This document shows positions 45,360-55,790 of a DNA stretch of 64,000 bases, piece by piece (the stretch's first letter is position 1; each line of letters opens with the position of its first letter). The notes below the pieces were generated by a model. It was not told where the DNA came from. It saw only the letters and a list, made by a program, of their open reading frames with translations, and made no database searches. Source of the stretch: Tachypleus tridentatus (taxonomy: Eukaryota > Arthropoda > Merostomata > Xiphosura > Limulidae); assembly GCF_004210375.1 (NCBI RefSeq), contig NC_134829.1:24010034-24074033 (forward strand). The letters run 5' to 3'. Made by a program: the position numbers and the translations under genes.

Positions 45360-45658
45360 AATTGTACAGGAATGTTACATACACATAACACACCATTACT
45401 GTACAGATATGTTACATACACATAATACACCATTACTGTACAGGAATGTTACATACACATAACACACCATCACTGTACAGGTATGTTACATACACATAAC
45501 ACACCATTACTGTACAGGAATGTTACATACACATAACACACCATCACTGTACAGGAATGTTACATACACATAACACACCATCACTGTACAGGAATGTTAC
45601 ATACACATAACACACCATTACTGTACAGGAATGTTACATACACATAACACACCATTAC
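45360..45658. repeat. Minisatellite, 37-bp unit x 8
   Basis: TACTGTACAGGAATGTTACA plus TACACATAACACACCAT repeats every 37 bases, with alternating CATTAC/CATCAC junctions and GGAATG/GGTATG/GATATG variants. Confidence 0.95.
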
Positions 45659-45691
45659 TTCTAATGGTTTAGTAATCTCACCAAAATTGCC

Positions 45692-45991
45692 GCACCATTA
45701 TTTTGTTTGTTTGTTTTGAAATTAGCACAAAGCTACTCAAGGGCTACCTGTGCTAGCCGTCCCTATTTTAGCAGTGTAAGACCAGAGGGAAGGCAGCTAG
45801 TCATCACCACCCACCGCCAACTCATGGGCTACTCTCTTACCAACGAATAGTAAGATTCAGCGTAACATTATAACGCCCCCACGGCTGGGAGGGCGAGCAT
45901 GTTTAGCACGACGAAGATGCGAACCCGCGACCCTCAGATTACGAGTCGCACGCCTTAACACGCTTGGCCATGCTGGGCCCTGCACCATTAT
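45692..45991 (-). mobile_element. SINE-A copy with 10-bp target-site duplication
   Basis: GCACCATTAT occurs at 45692-45701 and 45982-45991, flanking a minus-strand element from (GTTT)n to CTTGGCCATGCTGGGCCC. Confidence 0.9.
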
Positions 45992-46024
45992 AGCCAAGCC
46001 TCTAACATCTTTTAAGCGTGTAAG

Positions 46025-46155
46025 TAAACGGGTGTGTGTGTATGTTTTCTTACGGCAAAGACACATTGGCCTATCTGCTGAGTCCACCGAGGGGAATCGA
46101 ACCCTTGATTTTAGCGTTGTAAGTCCGAAGACTTACCGCTGTCCCAGTGGGTGAC
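46025..46155 (-). mobile_element. SINE-C copy
   Basis: (GT)n, TTTCTTACGGCAAAGACACA, GAGTCCACCGAGGGGAATCG and CTTACCGCTGTCCCAGTGGG on the plus strand. Confidence 0.9.
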
Positions 46156-46374
46156 GAATGTAAACGGAAACTTCACTGACTTTTATTTCTTCTTCAAGTA
46201 ATATGATACAAAGTGGCTTATCAGTCAAATATTGTAATATTACTTCTTGTTATTATGAATTGTTACGAACAAGATTTATTACCAGATCCAATTTTCACTA
46301 TTTTTCACCCATTATCAACTTTAAGGTTCAATTTTTCTTTTACCGAAAATGCTAAATAGAAAAACCATAAGAAA

Positions 46375-47055
46375 TACCAATGTTTAACAATTTTTCAAGA
46401 TTTCTACATTTGCTCTATAGTATTAAGAATCTTTTCCAAGATGTTGCATACGAAAGCTCCATAACTTTGTTTGTTTTTGAATTTCACGCAAAGATACATG
46501 AGGGCAACCTGCGCTAGCCGTCCCTATTTTAACAGTGTAAGACTAAAGGAAAGACAGCTAGTCATCACCACCCACCGCTAACGCTTGGGCCACTCTTTTT
46601 ACTCATGAATAATGGGATTGACCTTCACATTATGATGCCTACACGGCTGAAAGGGCGAGCATGTTTGGTGCAACTGGGATTCGAACCCGCGACCGTCAGA
46701 TTACGAGTCGAGCGCCTTAACCACCTGGCCATGCCGGGTCCCCATGGCTGAAAGGGCGAGCATTTTTGGTGGGGTGAAGATTGAGCCCTAACCACCTGGC
46801 CATGCCATGCCAGCTTCCATAAGCAATTCTAATGTTTCTCACATTTATCAGGATCCTTGCTTACATGATACCCCATCTATTGTTTGAACAATTTACAGGA
46901 GGGCGCATACAAAGCTCGTTAAAGTCCTAATGTTTAACCTTTTTTATCAGGATTCTTCTTTACATAACCCATCATCTATGTTCAGCATTTTTAGAGGATG
47001 TCACATACAAAACTCACATCCATCCTAAAGTTTAACATTTTCACAAGTTATGATG
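46375..47055. repeat. Tandem array, unit about 95-115 bp, interrupted by a SINE
   Basis: Units with AATGTTTAAC, TTTTATCAGGATTCTT, TACATAACCCATCATCTAT and CATACAAAGCTC occur at about 46375-46465 and continue at about 46812-47055. A SINE-A insertion splits the first unit. Confidence 0.65.
46466..46808 (-). mobile_element. SINE-A copy with a duplicated head
   Basis: A full minus-strand copy ends CACCTGGCCATGCCGGGTCC near 46741 and is followed by a second, deleted head: CCATGGCTGAAAGGGCGAGC, then GAGCCCTAACCACCTGGCCA. AGCTCCATAA before and AGCTTCCATAA after the whole block look like one target-site duplication around both. Confidence 0.75.
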
Positions 47056-47194
47056 GATCAGTACTTATCACCAATGCTAGTTTTCAACTTATTAAATGAT
47101 ATTTACAATATTCAATGACAAAATATATTTTGTTATTAGTATTTTCAAGGTACAAGTGTTTGGATGTGTTCTTACTGTAGTTCAATTAATTCTT

Positions 47195-47290
47195 AAATAT
47201 AAAGCTACACAATTGGCTCGGTCAACCTCGAATATCTCGAGCCGATTTTTAGTGTTAAAAGCCCTCAGACTTACAGCTGAGCTACCAGGA
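47195..47290 (-). mobile_element. SINE-B/C-like fragment
   Basis: AAAGCTACACAATTGGCTCG, TCGAGCCGATTTTTAGTG and CTCAGACTTACAGCTGAGCT match a worn minus-strand small SINE. Confidence 0.6.
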
Positions 47291-48227
47291 AAGGTGTGGG
47301 AGAGCATTTACCTAAGGAAAAACAACAAAAACGAAACATACAATGATAATTATCTGACGGTGCAGACGTAAAAAAAAAAAGCGTTTAGTTAGAATTTACT
47401 GACCAACACTACAGCTGTATCTTACAAGGTTCCAGGGTCTTCCCTTAAAGTGTGAAATACGAAAAGAATATGGTGGTTAGTCATGTTATTCAGGCCCTTA
47501 TTATAACGTTAATTTAGGGATAGCCACGAAGTGCTGCTATCAATCACAGCCAAGCCTACAACGTCGTGAAAGTAACGCCCTCTTCTTTTTTCTTTAATCT
47601 TTTCCATGCGTGCACGGAAACTAAACCTTTTCTAACCTTTTATTTTCTAATTCACGTTGTGTGATGTAACTGGAGTTCTCACTCGCACAAAACAAAAGGG
47701 ATAACATCAAAATCGTTTTGTGTTAGGCTTGAGTAATTACTACAAATTTAATGCCACGAGAAAACTTTTAAGGCTTATTGTTGTTTTCCAGGCTATGATG
47801 TAACGAATATTAAAATTTCTAAAATGGAGGTGACCCTCCCAGAAAAACACCTGAACAAAATAATAATATCTATCCTCTCTCTAGAGTACGTTTGACATAA
47901 CTATCATATATCAACCACATTATTTTCAGAGAAAGATAATTTTCCCTATACTTGTCATTAAAAGGGTAATCTTGTCTAGTTCGATAGCAGTACCAGTTTG
48001 AAACCATAGTATTACAGGCCCCAACTTTACGCTAAAGAGTATAATTTCCTGGTATACAACGAAGACCGAGGCACAAACTCTTGAGTGATAGATAACTTTA
48101 TTACGAAAGGCTATATAATATATATTTTTAGTATAAATAATATAAAATAAAACGTAAGATAAAGTATATTACTAATCATAATAAAATAAATGTTATACAA
48201 AACTGCAGGTGAGTATACAACAAGGAC
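47291..48227. other. Unannotated stretch
   Basis: Nothing recognised. Confidence 0.5.
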
Positions 48228-48529
48228 AAGGCAGTAGATTGTTTGTTTGTTTTGGAATTTCGCACAAAGCAACTCGAGGGCTATCTGTGCTAGCCGTCCC
48301 TAATTTAGCAGTGTAAGACTAGAGGGAATGCAGTTAGTCATCACCAACCACCGCCAACTCTTGGGCTACTCTTTTACCAACGAATAGTGAGATTGACCGT
48401 CACATTATAACGCCCCCACGGCTGGGAGGGCGAGCATGTTTGGCGCGACTCGGGCGCGAACCCGCGACCCTCAGATTACGAAGCGCTCGCCTTAACGCGC
48501 TAGGCCATGCCAGGCCCCAAGGCAGTAGA
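48228..48529 (-). mobile_element. SINE-A copy with 11-bp target-site duplication
   Basis: AAGGCAGTAGA at 48228-48238 and 48519-48529 flanks a minus-strand copy. The head reads GGGGCCTGGCATGGCCTAGC on that strand. Confidence 0.95.
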
Positions 48530-48692
48530 AGGCACACATCAAAGCAATATAATTCTTATTAAAAATATGGATATAAATATAAACAATGCCTTGTCGAAAT
48601 TCCACCATAATAAACAATCTTTCATGGAGAAAATAATATAAAAGATAGAATGCGCAATAACGTTTTTATATAAAACAATATAAATTCGGGCC

Positions 48693-48810
48693 ACACTCCC
48701 CAGTGGCTCAGCGATAAGTCTGAAAGATTATAACGCAAAAAACCATGTTTCGATACTTCTGGTAGGTACAGTACAGACAGCTCATTACGTACCTTTAGCG
48801 ACAACCAACC
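48693..48810 (+). mobile_element. SINE-B copy
   Basis: CCCCAGTGGCTCAGCGATAA, TTTCGATACTTCTGGTAGGT and CTCATTACGTACCTTTAGCG in order. Confidence 0.8.
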
Positions 48811-49253
48811 AAAATAGGGGCCCTGTGAACATTTACAGCATGTAAAAATGTTCTGTTCTGAGACGTTTTATTCGTTTTGACATTTTCCGAAATGTCAAGA
48901 TAATTTGAGTTTATTTGTAAATACTTATGTAAAAGTAACTTGTAGTAAAGTACTCTCCTTTCCTTTGGTGTATCTTTCGTATTTTATCTTGCTTAAATAT
49001 TACAATCCTCAACTGTTTTTAATATACCGTAAGATGATAAAACCGAGCTAGAACGTTACAACGCTCTGGAAAATTACGAAATTCGTAATGTCACAATTGT
49101 TTGAACAATGATTAAAATTTAGAATATTACAAAGTTCTGACAATATATATAGATGACACATTTAATCTAACAACTATCTTAAGCGATACTGGCATTGTCG
49201 TAGTTATAATTTAATCAAATGGAAATAATGTCCTAACTGAAACAAAAAATCGT
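48811..49253. other. Unannotated stretch
   Basis: Nothing recognised. Confidence 0.5.
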
Positions 49254-49372
49254 TTCTTTGGAATTAAGCACAAAGCTATACAATGGGCTACCGTTCTCTG
49301 CCCATCACAGGTAGGTATAAAAACGCAGTTTCTAGCGGTGTGGGTCCGCAGACAAACCACTTTGCCACTGAG
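49254..49372 (-). mobile_element. SINE-B copy
   Basis: GAATTAAGCACAAAGCTATA, CTCTGCCCATCACAGGTAGG and GGGTCCGCAGACAAACCACT on the plus strand. Confidence 0.85.
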
Positions 49373-49599
49373 TACAATCAAACAAAACAAACTACTGTAT
49401 GTAATGTATGGTTATTTTTTCAACCTAATATCCATTTAGAATAAAAAATAAATATATTTTAAATGAAAGAAACAAGCACTAAGAAAAACTCTTCCGTTAA
49501 GAATTTGGAGTACAATACCTACTAAGCCTAATATTATGGTAAAACAACTGGCTTTCAAACTCTCTCCTACCGTCTCAGAAGGTGCAAGTTGATTCTATC

Positions 49600-49812
49600 T
49601 TCGTTTTCAAAACTGGCATTAAATGTATAGGTACAGATTAATTTTCCCTTTGTTTTAAAAACTTACATTAAACCAGTAGGTAGAGGTTAATTTTCTCTTT
49701 TTATCAAAAATTACATGAAACTAATAGGTACAGACCGATTTTATATGTCGTTCCAAAACTTACATTAAATCAGTAAGTACAGACTGATTTTCCCTGTGTC
49801 TTTAAAACGTAT
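49600..49812. repeat. Diverged tandem repeat, unit about 55-60 bp x 4
   Basis: AAAACT(G/T)(G/A)CATTAAA followed by AGGTACAGA(T/C)(T/C)(A/G)ATTTT recurs four times with drift. Confidence 0.7.
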
Positions 49813-50605
49813 GATGTGGAACAAAATCAGAAGCACTTCATTGAATTTTCCAGTCACTCACACGCACACACTATCAACATTCCACCTGTCAACCTTATTC
49901 AAGACATATCCAGTTTCTGAACAATTAATTATATCTTGAACACGTGATTACAGCTGGTCACTGGAGAATAACTTTTTCACTAATTAACGGAAATAACATA
50001 ACGATATTTATTCGCAGACTGTTTCACTATTACAGCTTCTCCAGGGGATATTCATACCCTGGAAATGTTCCTGTTTACACTCCCATTTTATGTGTAATAA
50101 AAAAATAAGGATGATCTGTAGAAGTGTTTGACTTTTACTTCGACACTACGTGTTGAAAACAAGGATTCTAGAAGTGTTTTTATTTCAACTTTCACTCCAC
50201 ATGCATGGAATGTAAAGTTCGTTTCTACGTCTGATCTTGTTTCTACTTTAATGCTGGACGCAGACAGCGAGTTGTTAGGATTTCAGATTAATGAACATGT
50301 AGGCTATCGAAGCCATAACTGCGAAATATTGAGCCAATAACGATACATTCTGGAGATTTAGATCGTTATTTCATTCACATTAACAGAAATAAATGTCTAG
50401 TAATAAACTCCAATCCACTGTCAACAGAGTTAAAATAGTAACATTTTCAGACAGGTTAAACTCTGTGTAGCGACGTCTGATTTAAAGTTATTGTTACATT
50501 TACTTGTAACGATATAGACGAACAGGGAAGAATAAATTTTTAAACCGTACACATATAACACTTAAGAAACCTTGTTTCTGACGTCATACATTCAAGATGT
50601 GCCCT
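49813..50605. other. Unannotated stretch
   Basis: A 70-residue frame at 50128-50340 has no recognisable domain or acceptor/donor pair. Confidence 0.45.
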
Positions 50606-50904
50606 CCTTCTTTCGAGGCTCGACATGGCCAGGCGTGTTAAGGCGTGCGACTAGTAATCTGAGGGTCGCGGGTTCGCATCCCCGTCGCGCCAAACATGCT
50701 CGCCCTTTCAGACGTGGGGGCGTTATAAGGTGACGGTCAATCCCACTATTCGTTGGTAAAAGAGTATACCAAGTTGGCGGTGGGTGGTGATGACTGGCTG
50801 CCTTCCCTCTAGTCTTACACTGCTAAATTAGGGACGGCTAGCACAGAGAGCCCTCGCGTAGTTTTGTGCGAAATTCAAAAACAAACAAACAAACCTTCTT
50901 TCGA
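50606..50904 (+). mobile_element. SINE-A copy with 11-bp target-site duplication
   Basis: CCTTCTTTCGA at 50606-50616 and 50894-50904 flanks the element from GGCTCGACATGGCCAGGCGT to (AAAC)n. Confidence 0.95.
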
Positions 50905-51340
50905 CTGACATAAATAAAGATAAAACAACTGAATTTTTCTTTACCTTCCTTGCCGGCGGCTTTTCCGTAATATAACTGAACAATTTGGGTTCTATTCCTG
51001 CAATAAATACATCACGGATTTTCCATTGTACAGCATTATGCTTAACAACACTCGGCACATTTATAAAATGATATAAATCATAACGAAACAGTGCTATATT
51101 CATTGTTTTTGTTTTGTTCCTATTATTTCTCTTATTTTTTCAGTGTTAAAGCTGTATTTACCCTGTAAAGACCACTGAGAAAATCAATAATATCAATTAA
51201 AGAGTGACTCCACGTGATAATTATAATTTAAAACGAGCGAAATTAACGGAGATGTTTTTAACATAAAATGTTCTTCAAGCCTAGCTTAATGAAATGGTGA
51301 GACAATATAATAACATTGCAACTATTTATATTTGTGACGT
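50905..51340. other. Unannotated stretch
   Basis: Nothing recognised. Confidence 0.5.
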
Positions 51341-51645
51341 ACGAGTATTGTTTGTTTGTTTTTGAATTTCGCACACAGCTATTCGAGGGCTATCTGTGCT
51401 AGCTGTCCCTAATTTAGCAGTGTAAGACTAGAGGGAAGGCAACTAGTCATCACCACCCACCGCCAACTCTTGGGCTACTCTTTTTACCAACGAATAGTGG
51501 GATTGACCGTCACATTATAATGCCCCCCCCCCAACAGGGAGGGTGAGCATGTTTGGCGCGACGGGGATGCGAACCCGCGACCCTCAGATTACGAGTCGCA
51601 CGCTTAAACACGCTTGGCCATGCCGGGCCAACGTAGGAGTAATAT
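51341..51645 (-). mobile_element. SINE-A copy with imperfect target-site duplication
   Basis: ACGTACGAGTA before and ACGTAGGAGTA after a minus-strand copy, which contains a C9 run near 51527 where the family has GCCCCC. Confidence 0.9.
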
Positions 51646-51752
51646 TAGTATATAAACATTTAAACAAACCTTTTTTTGGGGGGCCCTTTAATTATTGCAC
51701 ATTCTTTAAATTTCAAATACTGTGTGCACTGAATATTTATAAATGCTATTCT

Positions 51753-51878
51753 AAGCCCCTCAGTGGCACAGTGGCATGTCTGCGGACTTACAACGCAAGA
51801 ATCCAGGTTTCGACACCCGTGGTGGGCAGAGCAGAGAGAGCCCACAGTGTTGTTTTGTGCTTAACTTCGAAACAAACA
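51753..51878 (+). mobile_element. SINE-B copy, full length
   Basis: CCCCTCAGTGGCACAGTGGC, TGCGGACTTACAACGCAAGA, CACCCGTGGTGGGCAGAGCA and TTGTGCTTAACTTCGAAACA. Confidence 0.9.
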
Positions 51879-52173
51879 CTATTCTAAACTCAATCATATT
51901 AGAAATAATGGCAGTTAAGGGCAACATTACTTCCCAAATTTACATACAGGTATTTGTTAGTGTTTCTATTTCTTAATGTAATTTTACGAAGCTCAATTAT
52001 TTTTGAAAAAAAAAAAATCTTCATAGAAGTCTGCGAACCACTGAGCTTCTGGAAATACAACAAAATAAACTGATTTATGACTCATATTTCATAGCATTAT
52101 CTGTTATATTATTCCTGCCTCCTGTAATCTATATTACAAAGCTGCATTTTAGAAAACGTTTTGCGCCTTTTTC
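51879..52173. other. Unannotated spacer
   Basis: Nothing recognised. Confidence 0.4.
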
Positions 52174-52268
52174 CTTACAACGCCGAAAACTGAGTTTCGA
52201 TGCCCGTGGTGGGCAGAGTACAGACAGCCCACTGTGTAGCTATGTGCGTACTTACAAACAAACAAACC
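52174..52268 (+). mobile_element. SINE-B copy, 5'-truncated
   Basis: Begins in the anticodon-like region (TTACAACGCCGAAAACTGAG), continues GATGCCCGTGGTGGGCAGAG and ends (AAAC)n. Confidence 0.85.
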
Positions 52269-53189
52269 TTATTCCAGGAAGAGATTATAATACCAGTTTT
52301 GAGGTGTTCCGTTTTCAGCTTGTACGATATATCTGTATGCTATCTTATTGCGCAAAAACTGAAATTTGTATTTTGTTATTCGACATAGCTTACAGTGCTT
52401 GGTCAAGAGCCTTAGACTTGACCAGTTTTCCTCCAGCCACTCCCTTCAGGAAGCAACTCCCATAAAACTGACGAAATCACCCATTCATTCTATCTTTATT
52501 GCTACCGAGAGGAGTTGAGCTATTTCCTCCCTCACCAGTGGTAAAACTACAGCTGTAACAAAAGACAGTTTCATAAAACTCTTCCTTTTGCACATGTGGT
52601 CAGTCCTACATGGTGGTCTTCTGCAAAAGCTTTCATGTGCATTGTATGGTTTATTTTCCCTCTATTATTTTTAATGCAAAATATTATGAGATCGATCGAA
52701 ATATGTGTAAAAATAATAGTTTGAAAATTGAAATTATGAACTGTTAATATAGATAAAAATGAAAATAAATAAAACAATCAGAGGTCGAAAAGTTGGTTGT
52801 TGTTTTGTTTTTTCTACGTATTTTCATGTATTTTCGTTGGGTGTGTAGTATTTTGCACGATGGCCAAAACAAATTCGATATGATTGTCGCGGTATTTATT
52901 TATCAAACATTACAAGTTGGCCTAAAAAATCTATATAAACTTAACATGAAGTTTTTCTACTTCGTAATTATTAAGGATTTGAAACCAGCATATTTTTAGT
53001 AAATGCGTCGTTGAAACTATAATTTGTAAACAGCATGATATATATATATATATATATAAAACATTTACGTTAAATGAGAAGATATTTGGACGGAAAAGGA
53101 AGAACAAAAACAAACATGCATCTTCCTCTTATGCTGATGATGACGAGAAATCCACTTGAAGTAAAAATGTATCGCAAGACGTCTGATAC
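52269..53189. other. Unannotated stretch
   Basis: (TA)n tract at about 53037-53060. Short frames on both strands without domains. Confidence 0.5.
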
Positions 53190-53259
53190 AGGTATTAAAA
53201 CTTTTATTAAAGTACAGAACAACGTTTCGACCTTCTTAGGTCATCTTCAGGTTAACCTG
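53190..53259 (-). repeat. CTGAAGATG-stem-CGAAACGTT motif, likely retroelement end
   Basis: The minus strand reads CTGAAGATGACCTAAGAAGG then TCGAAACGTTGTTCTG. GACCT-AAGA-AGGTC forms a perfect 5-bp stem, and ACTTT-AATA-AAAGT a second one 15 bases on. It was interrupted downstream by the SINE-A at 53260. Family unknown; a Penelope-like end is a guess. Confidence 0.5.
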
Positions 53260-53523
53260 GGCCCGGCATGGCCAGGTGGGTTAAGGCGTGCGACTCGTAA
53301 TCGGGTTCGCATCTCCGTCGCGCCAAACATGCTAGCCCTTTCAGCCGTGGGGGAGTTATAATGTGACGGTCAATCCCACTATTCGTTGGTAAAAGAGTAG
53401 CCCAAGAGTTGGCGGTGGGTGGTGATGACTAGCTGCCTTCCCTCTAGTCTTACACTGCAAAATTAGGGACGGCTAGCGCAGATAGCTTTGGGCGAAATTC
53501 AAAAAACAAAAAAGGTTAACCTG
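53249..53523 (+). mobile_element. SINE-A copy with 11-bp target-site duplication
   Basis: AGGTTAACCTG at 53249-53259 and 53513-53523. Internal gaps: the anticodon region is shortened (CGTAATCGGGTTCGCATC) and CCCTCGTGTA is missing near the tail. Confidence 0.95.
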
Positions 53524-54512
53524 TTATATGTTAATAACCTATTTTTACATGAAGATAATCTTCAGGAACGTTACAGACCGCAATGACAGAGATCCTTTTT
53601 GTCATAATGACTAGCACCTCTATAATGTTACAGAAATAGACCGAGTTTTTAACAGCAGGACAACAACTGAACAAAAAGGGGTTGAATACGATATCACTAT
53701 ATGTTAACAGCGTTCAATTCGTCTACATGTTGACAAACTAGACTTCTTTTCGGTGATATTTCCTTACTAAATCCTTATCTCCACAGGCACTTTCCGCCTA
53801 AGCAGGGGGAAGTCTTGTAACTACGAGACCCCCTATTGTACCTGAGAGGCCCCAGGATAGCCAATTAAACCGACCCCACTCAAAAGATCCCGACCACCAG
53901 CTTGTAGTTACCAACAAGTGAAAGCCTGTTTTTGGCTCACGCAGAGTAAACCTTGTAAAACCGCGTTCCGACGTTTTATTGTACGAATAACAAAGGGGCT
54001 GTTTCACTATTTACGCTAAGTCAAAATACATTTGGTTTTCGCTGATGTGATGATACATGGTGCTTTGTTGCTGGGTTAATACTTCTACAAATTTAAGTCT
54101 TCCAACCTTGTAGTTCTCTTCCACAGATGTTGATTTTTGTTTTACAAACACAGTTCCAAATTAAATATGTTACAAATACGATGAAAGCATACGTGAAACA
54201 TTTGTACATGTTAATAATATAGTTTGATTTATCTATTTAACACTACTAAAGGTTAAAATATTTTTTTCATGTGAATACCAATGATAACTCTCTAGTTTCT
54301 GAAACTTCTGAGATATTTATGAAACTGTAGTTTTATCGCAACAAAATCACCCTTAATTGCAAACTTGAGTTCAAAGATAATTACGAAAAAGAAAAAAACA
54401 GTCTAATGTGACGTTTATATATTAAGTCAGTTAATATTATTGTCTTACACTTGTTGTGGGAGATAATTCGTTAAGTGAAAATGACAAATAAATTATGAAA
54501 GAGAACAAATGC
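53524..54512. other. Unannotated stretch
   Basis: Moderately GC-rich around 53780-53960 but no exon recognised. Confidence 0.45.
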
Positions 54513-54622
54513 GTGTTGCTGATGCTTTAGCATAAATCTACGCAATACGCTATCCGCGGAAAATTGATTTCCGAATTTTAGCGTTGTGAGTCCTCAAACT
54601 TACCACAGACTCACTGGTGGAC
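54513..54622 (-). mobile_element. SINE-C-like copy, worn
   Basis: CTACGCAATACGCTATCCGC, TTTTAGCGTTGTGAGTCC and CTTACCACAGACTCACTGGT on the plus strand. Confidence 0.65.
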
Positions 54623-54721
54623 TTAAGTATCTTGCAAATTCTAGTTAAAACTAAAATGGGGTAAACTTATTTAATTATATTACCGTGATAATCGTTTATC
54701 GGTAGGTTTTTTTTTGGGGGG

Positions 54722-54838
54722 GGTGTTGTTCAGCGCAAGACTTCACAATAGGCTATACGTGTTCTACCCACAGCGTGTATCGAAACCAGAATTGTAGCAT
54801 TATAAAACCCAAAACTTACCGCTGAGCCACCAGAGGTA
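54722..54838 (-). mobile_element. SINE-B copy, worn
   Basis: AGCGCAAGACTTCACAATAG, CACAGCGTGTATCGAAACCA and CTTACCGCTGAGCCACCAGA on the plus strand. Confidence 0.8.
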
Positions 54839-55088
54839 TTATCGGTGCGAACAAATATATTAAAGTGCTAATAATGTTTTATGTGCTTGAATGGTAAATA
54901 TTGCATTAACCTGTTCATCAAAATTAATTAAATGATTAAGTAAATTGCATGCAATACTATTTTTGAAATATAATATTTATTTTAAAATGCTCTATTAAAC
55001 AAAAACAAATGTAGTAATTTTTAAGCAACTAAAGTTAGAAAGAAAAATAAGCAGTTCAGCAACATTTTGTTCATAGAATAATATTCTA

Positions 55089-55360
55089 AGCTTACGATGG
55101 CCAGGTGGTAAGGCAATCGACTCGTAATTTGAAGGGTCCAAATCCCCGTCACACCACAGATGCTCACCCTTTTCGTCGTGGGGGGCGTTACAATATTACG
55201 GTCAATTCCACTATTCGTTGGTAAAAGAGCAGCCCAAGAGTTGGCGGTAGGTAGTGATAGCTACCTGCCGTCCTTGTAATCTTACACTACAAAATTAGGG
55301 ACGGCTAATGCAGATAGCCCTCGTGCAGCTTTGCGCTAAATTCAAAACATACCAAACTAA
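55089..55360 (+). mobile_element. SINE-A copy
   Basis: TACGATGGCCAGGTGGTAAG, a shortened T-arm (GAAGGGTCCAAATCCCCGTC), then the full body to GCGCTAAATTCAAAACATAC. Confidence 0.9.
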
Positions 55361-55549
55361 AAACTATACATGGAAAGAATCGCCAAAGAACAGACAATTG
55401 TAATTTATTTATATTTGATTATAATTTTCTTGTTATAAAAACGAGATGGAAAAACACAGTTAAAACAACATTTTGAACGACTATACGAAGAAAGAAGAAC
55501 ACTTTATGAATGTAAGTTATTGAGTTTCACGTTAATAATATGGTTTGTT
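55361..55549. other. Unannotated spacer
   Basis: Nothing recognised. Confidence 0.4.
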
Positions 55550-55790
55550 TTTATGGCTGTCTGCCGTCATCCCTGACTTTTAACTGCTGATTAGAGGGAA
55601 GGAAACTGGCGGGCTGCGCTCACCACCAACTCTTGGGCTATTCTTTTATCATCGAATAATGAGATTGATGGTCAGATTACAACGCCTCTACGGATGAAAG
55701 GGTGAGTAGCTGATGCTAGGTTTGAATCTTGCAACCCACAGATTGTAAGTTGAGTGTCTTAAACATTGGTAATACTAAGCCTAGTATGAT
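55550..55790 (-). mobile_element. Old SINE-A copy
   Basis: ATTAGAGGGAAGGAAACTGG, CTCTTGGGCTATTCTTTTAT, AATGAGATTGATGGTCAGAT and AACGCCTCTACGGATGAAAG keep minus-strand SINE-A order at low identity. Confidence 0.75.
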
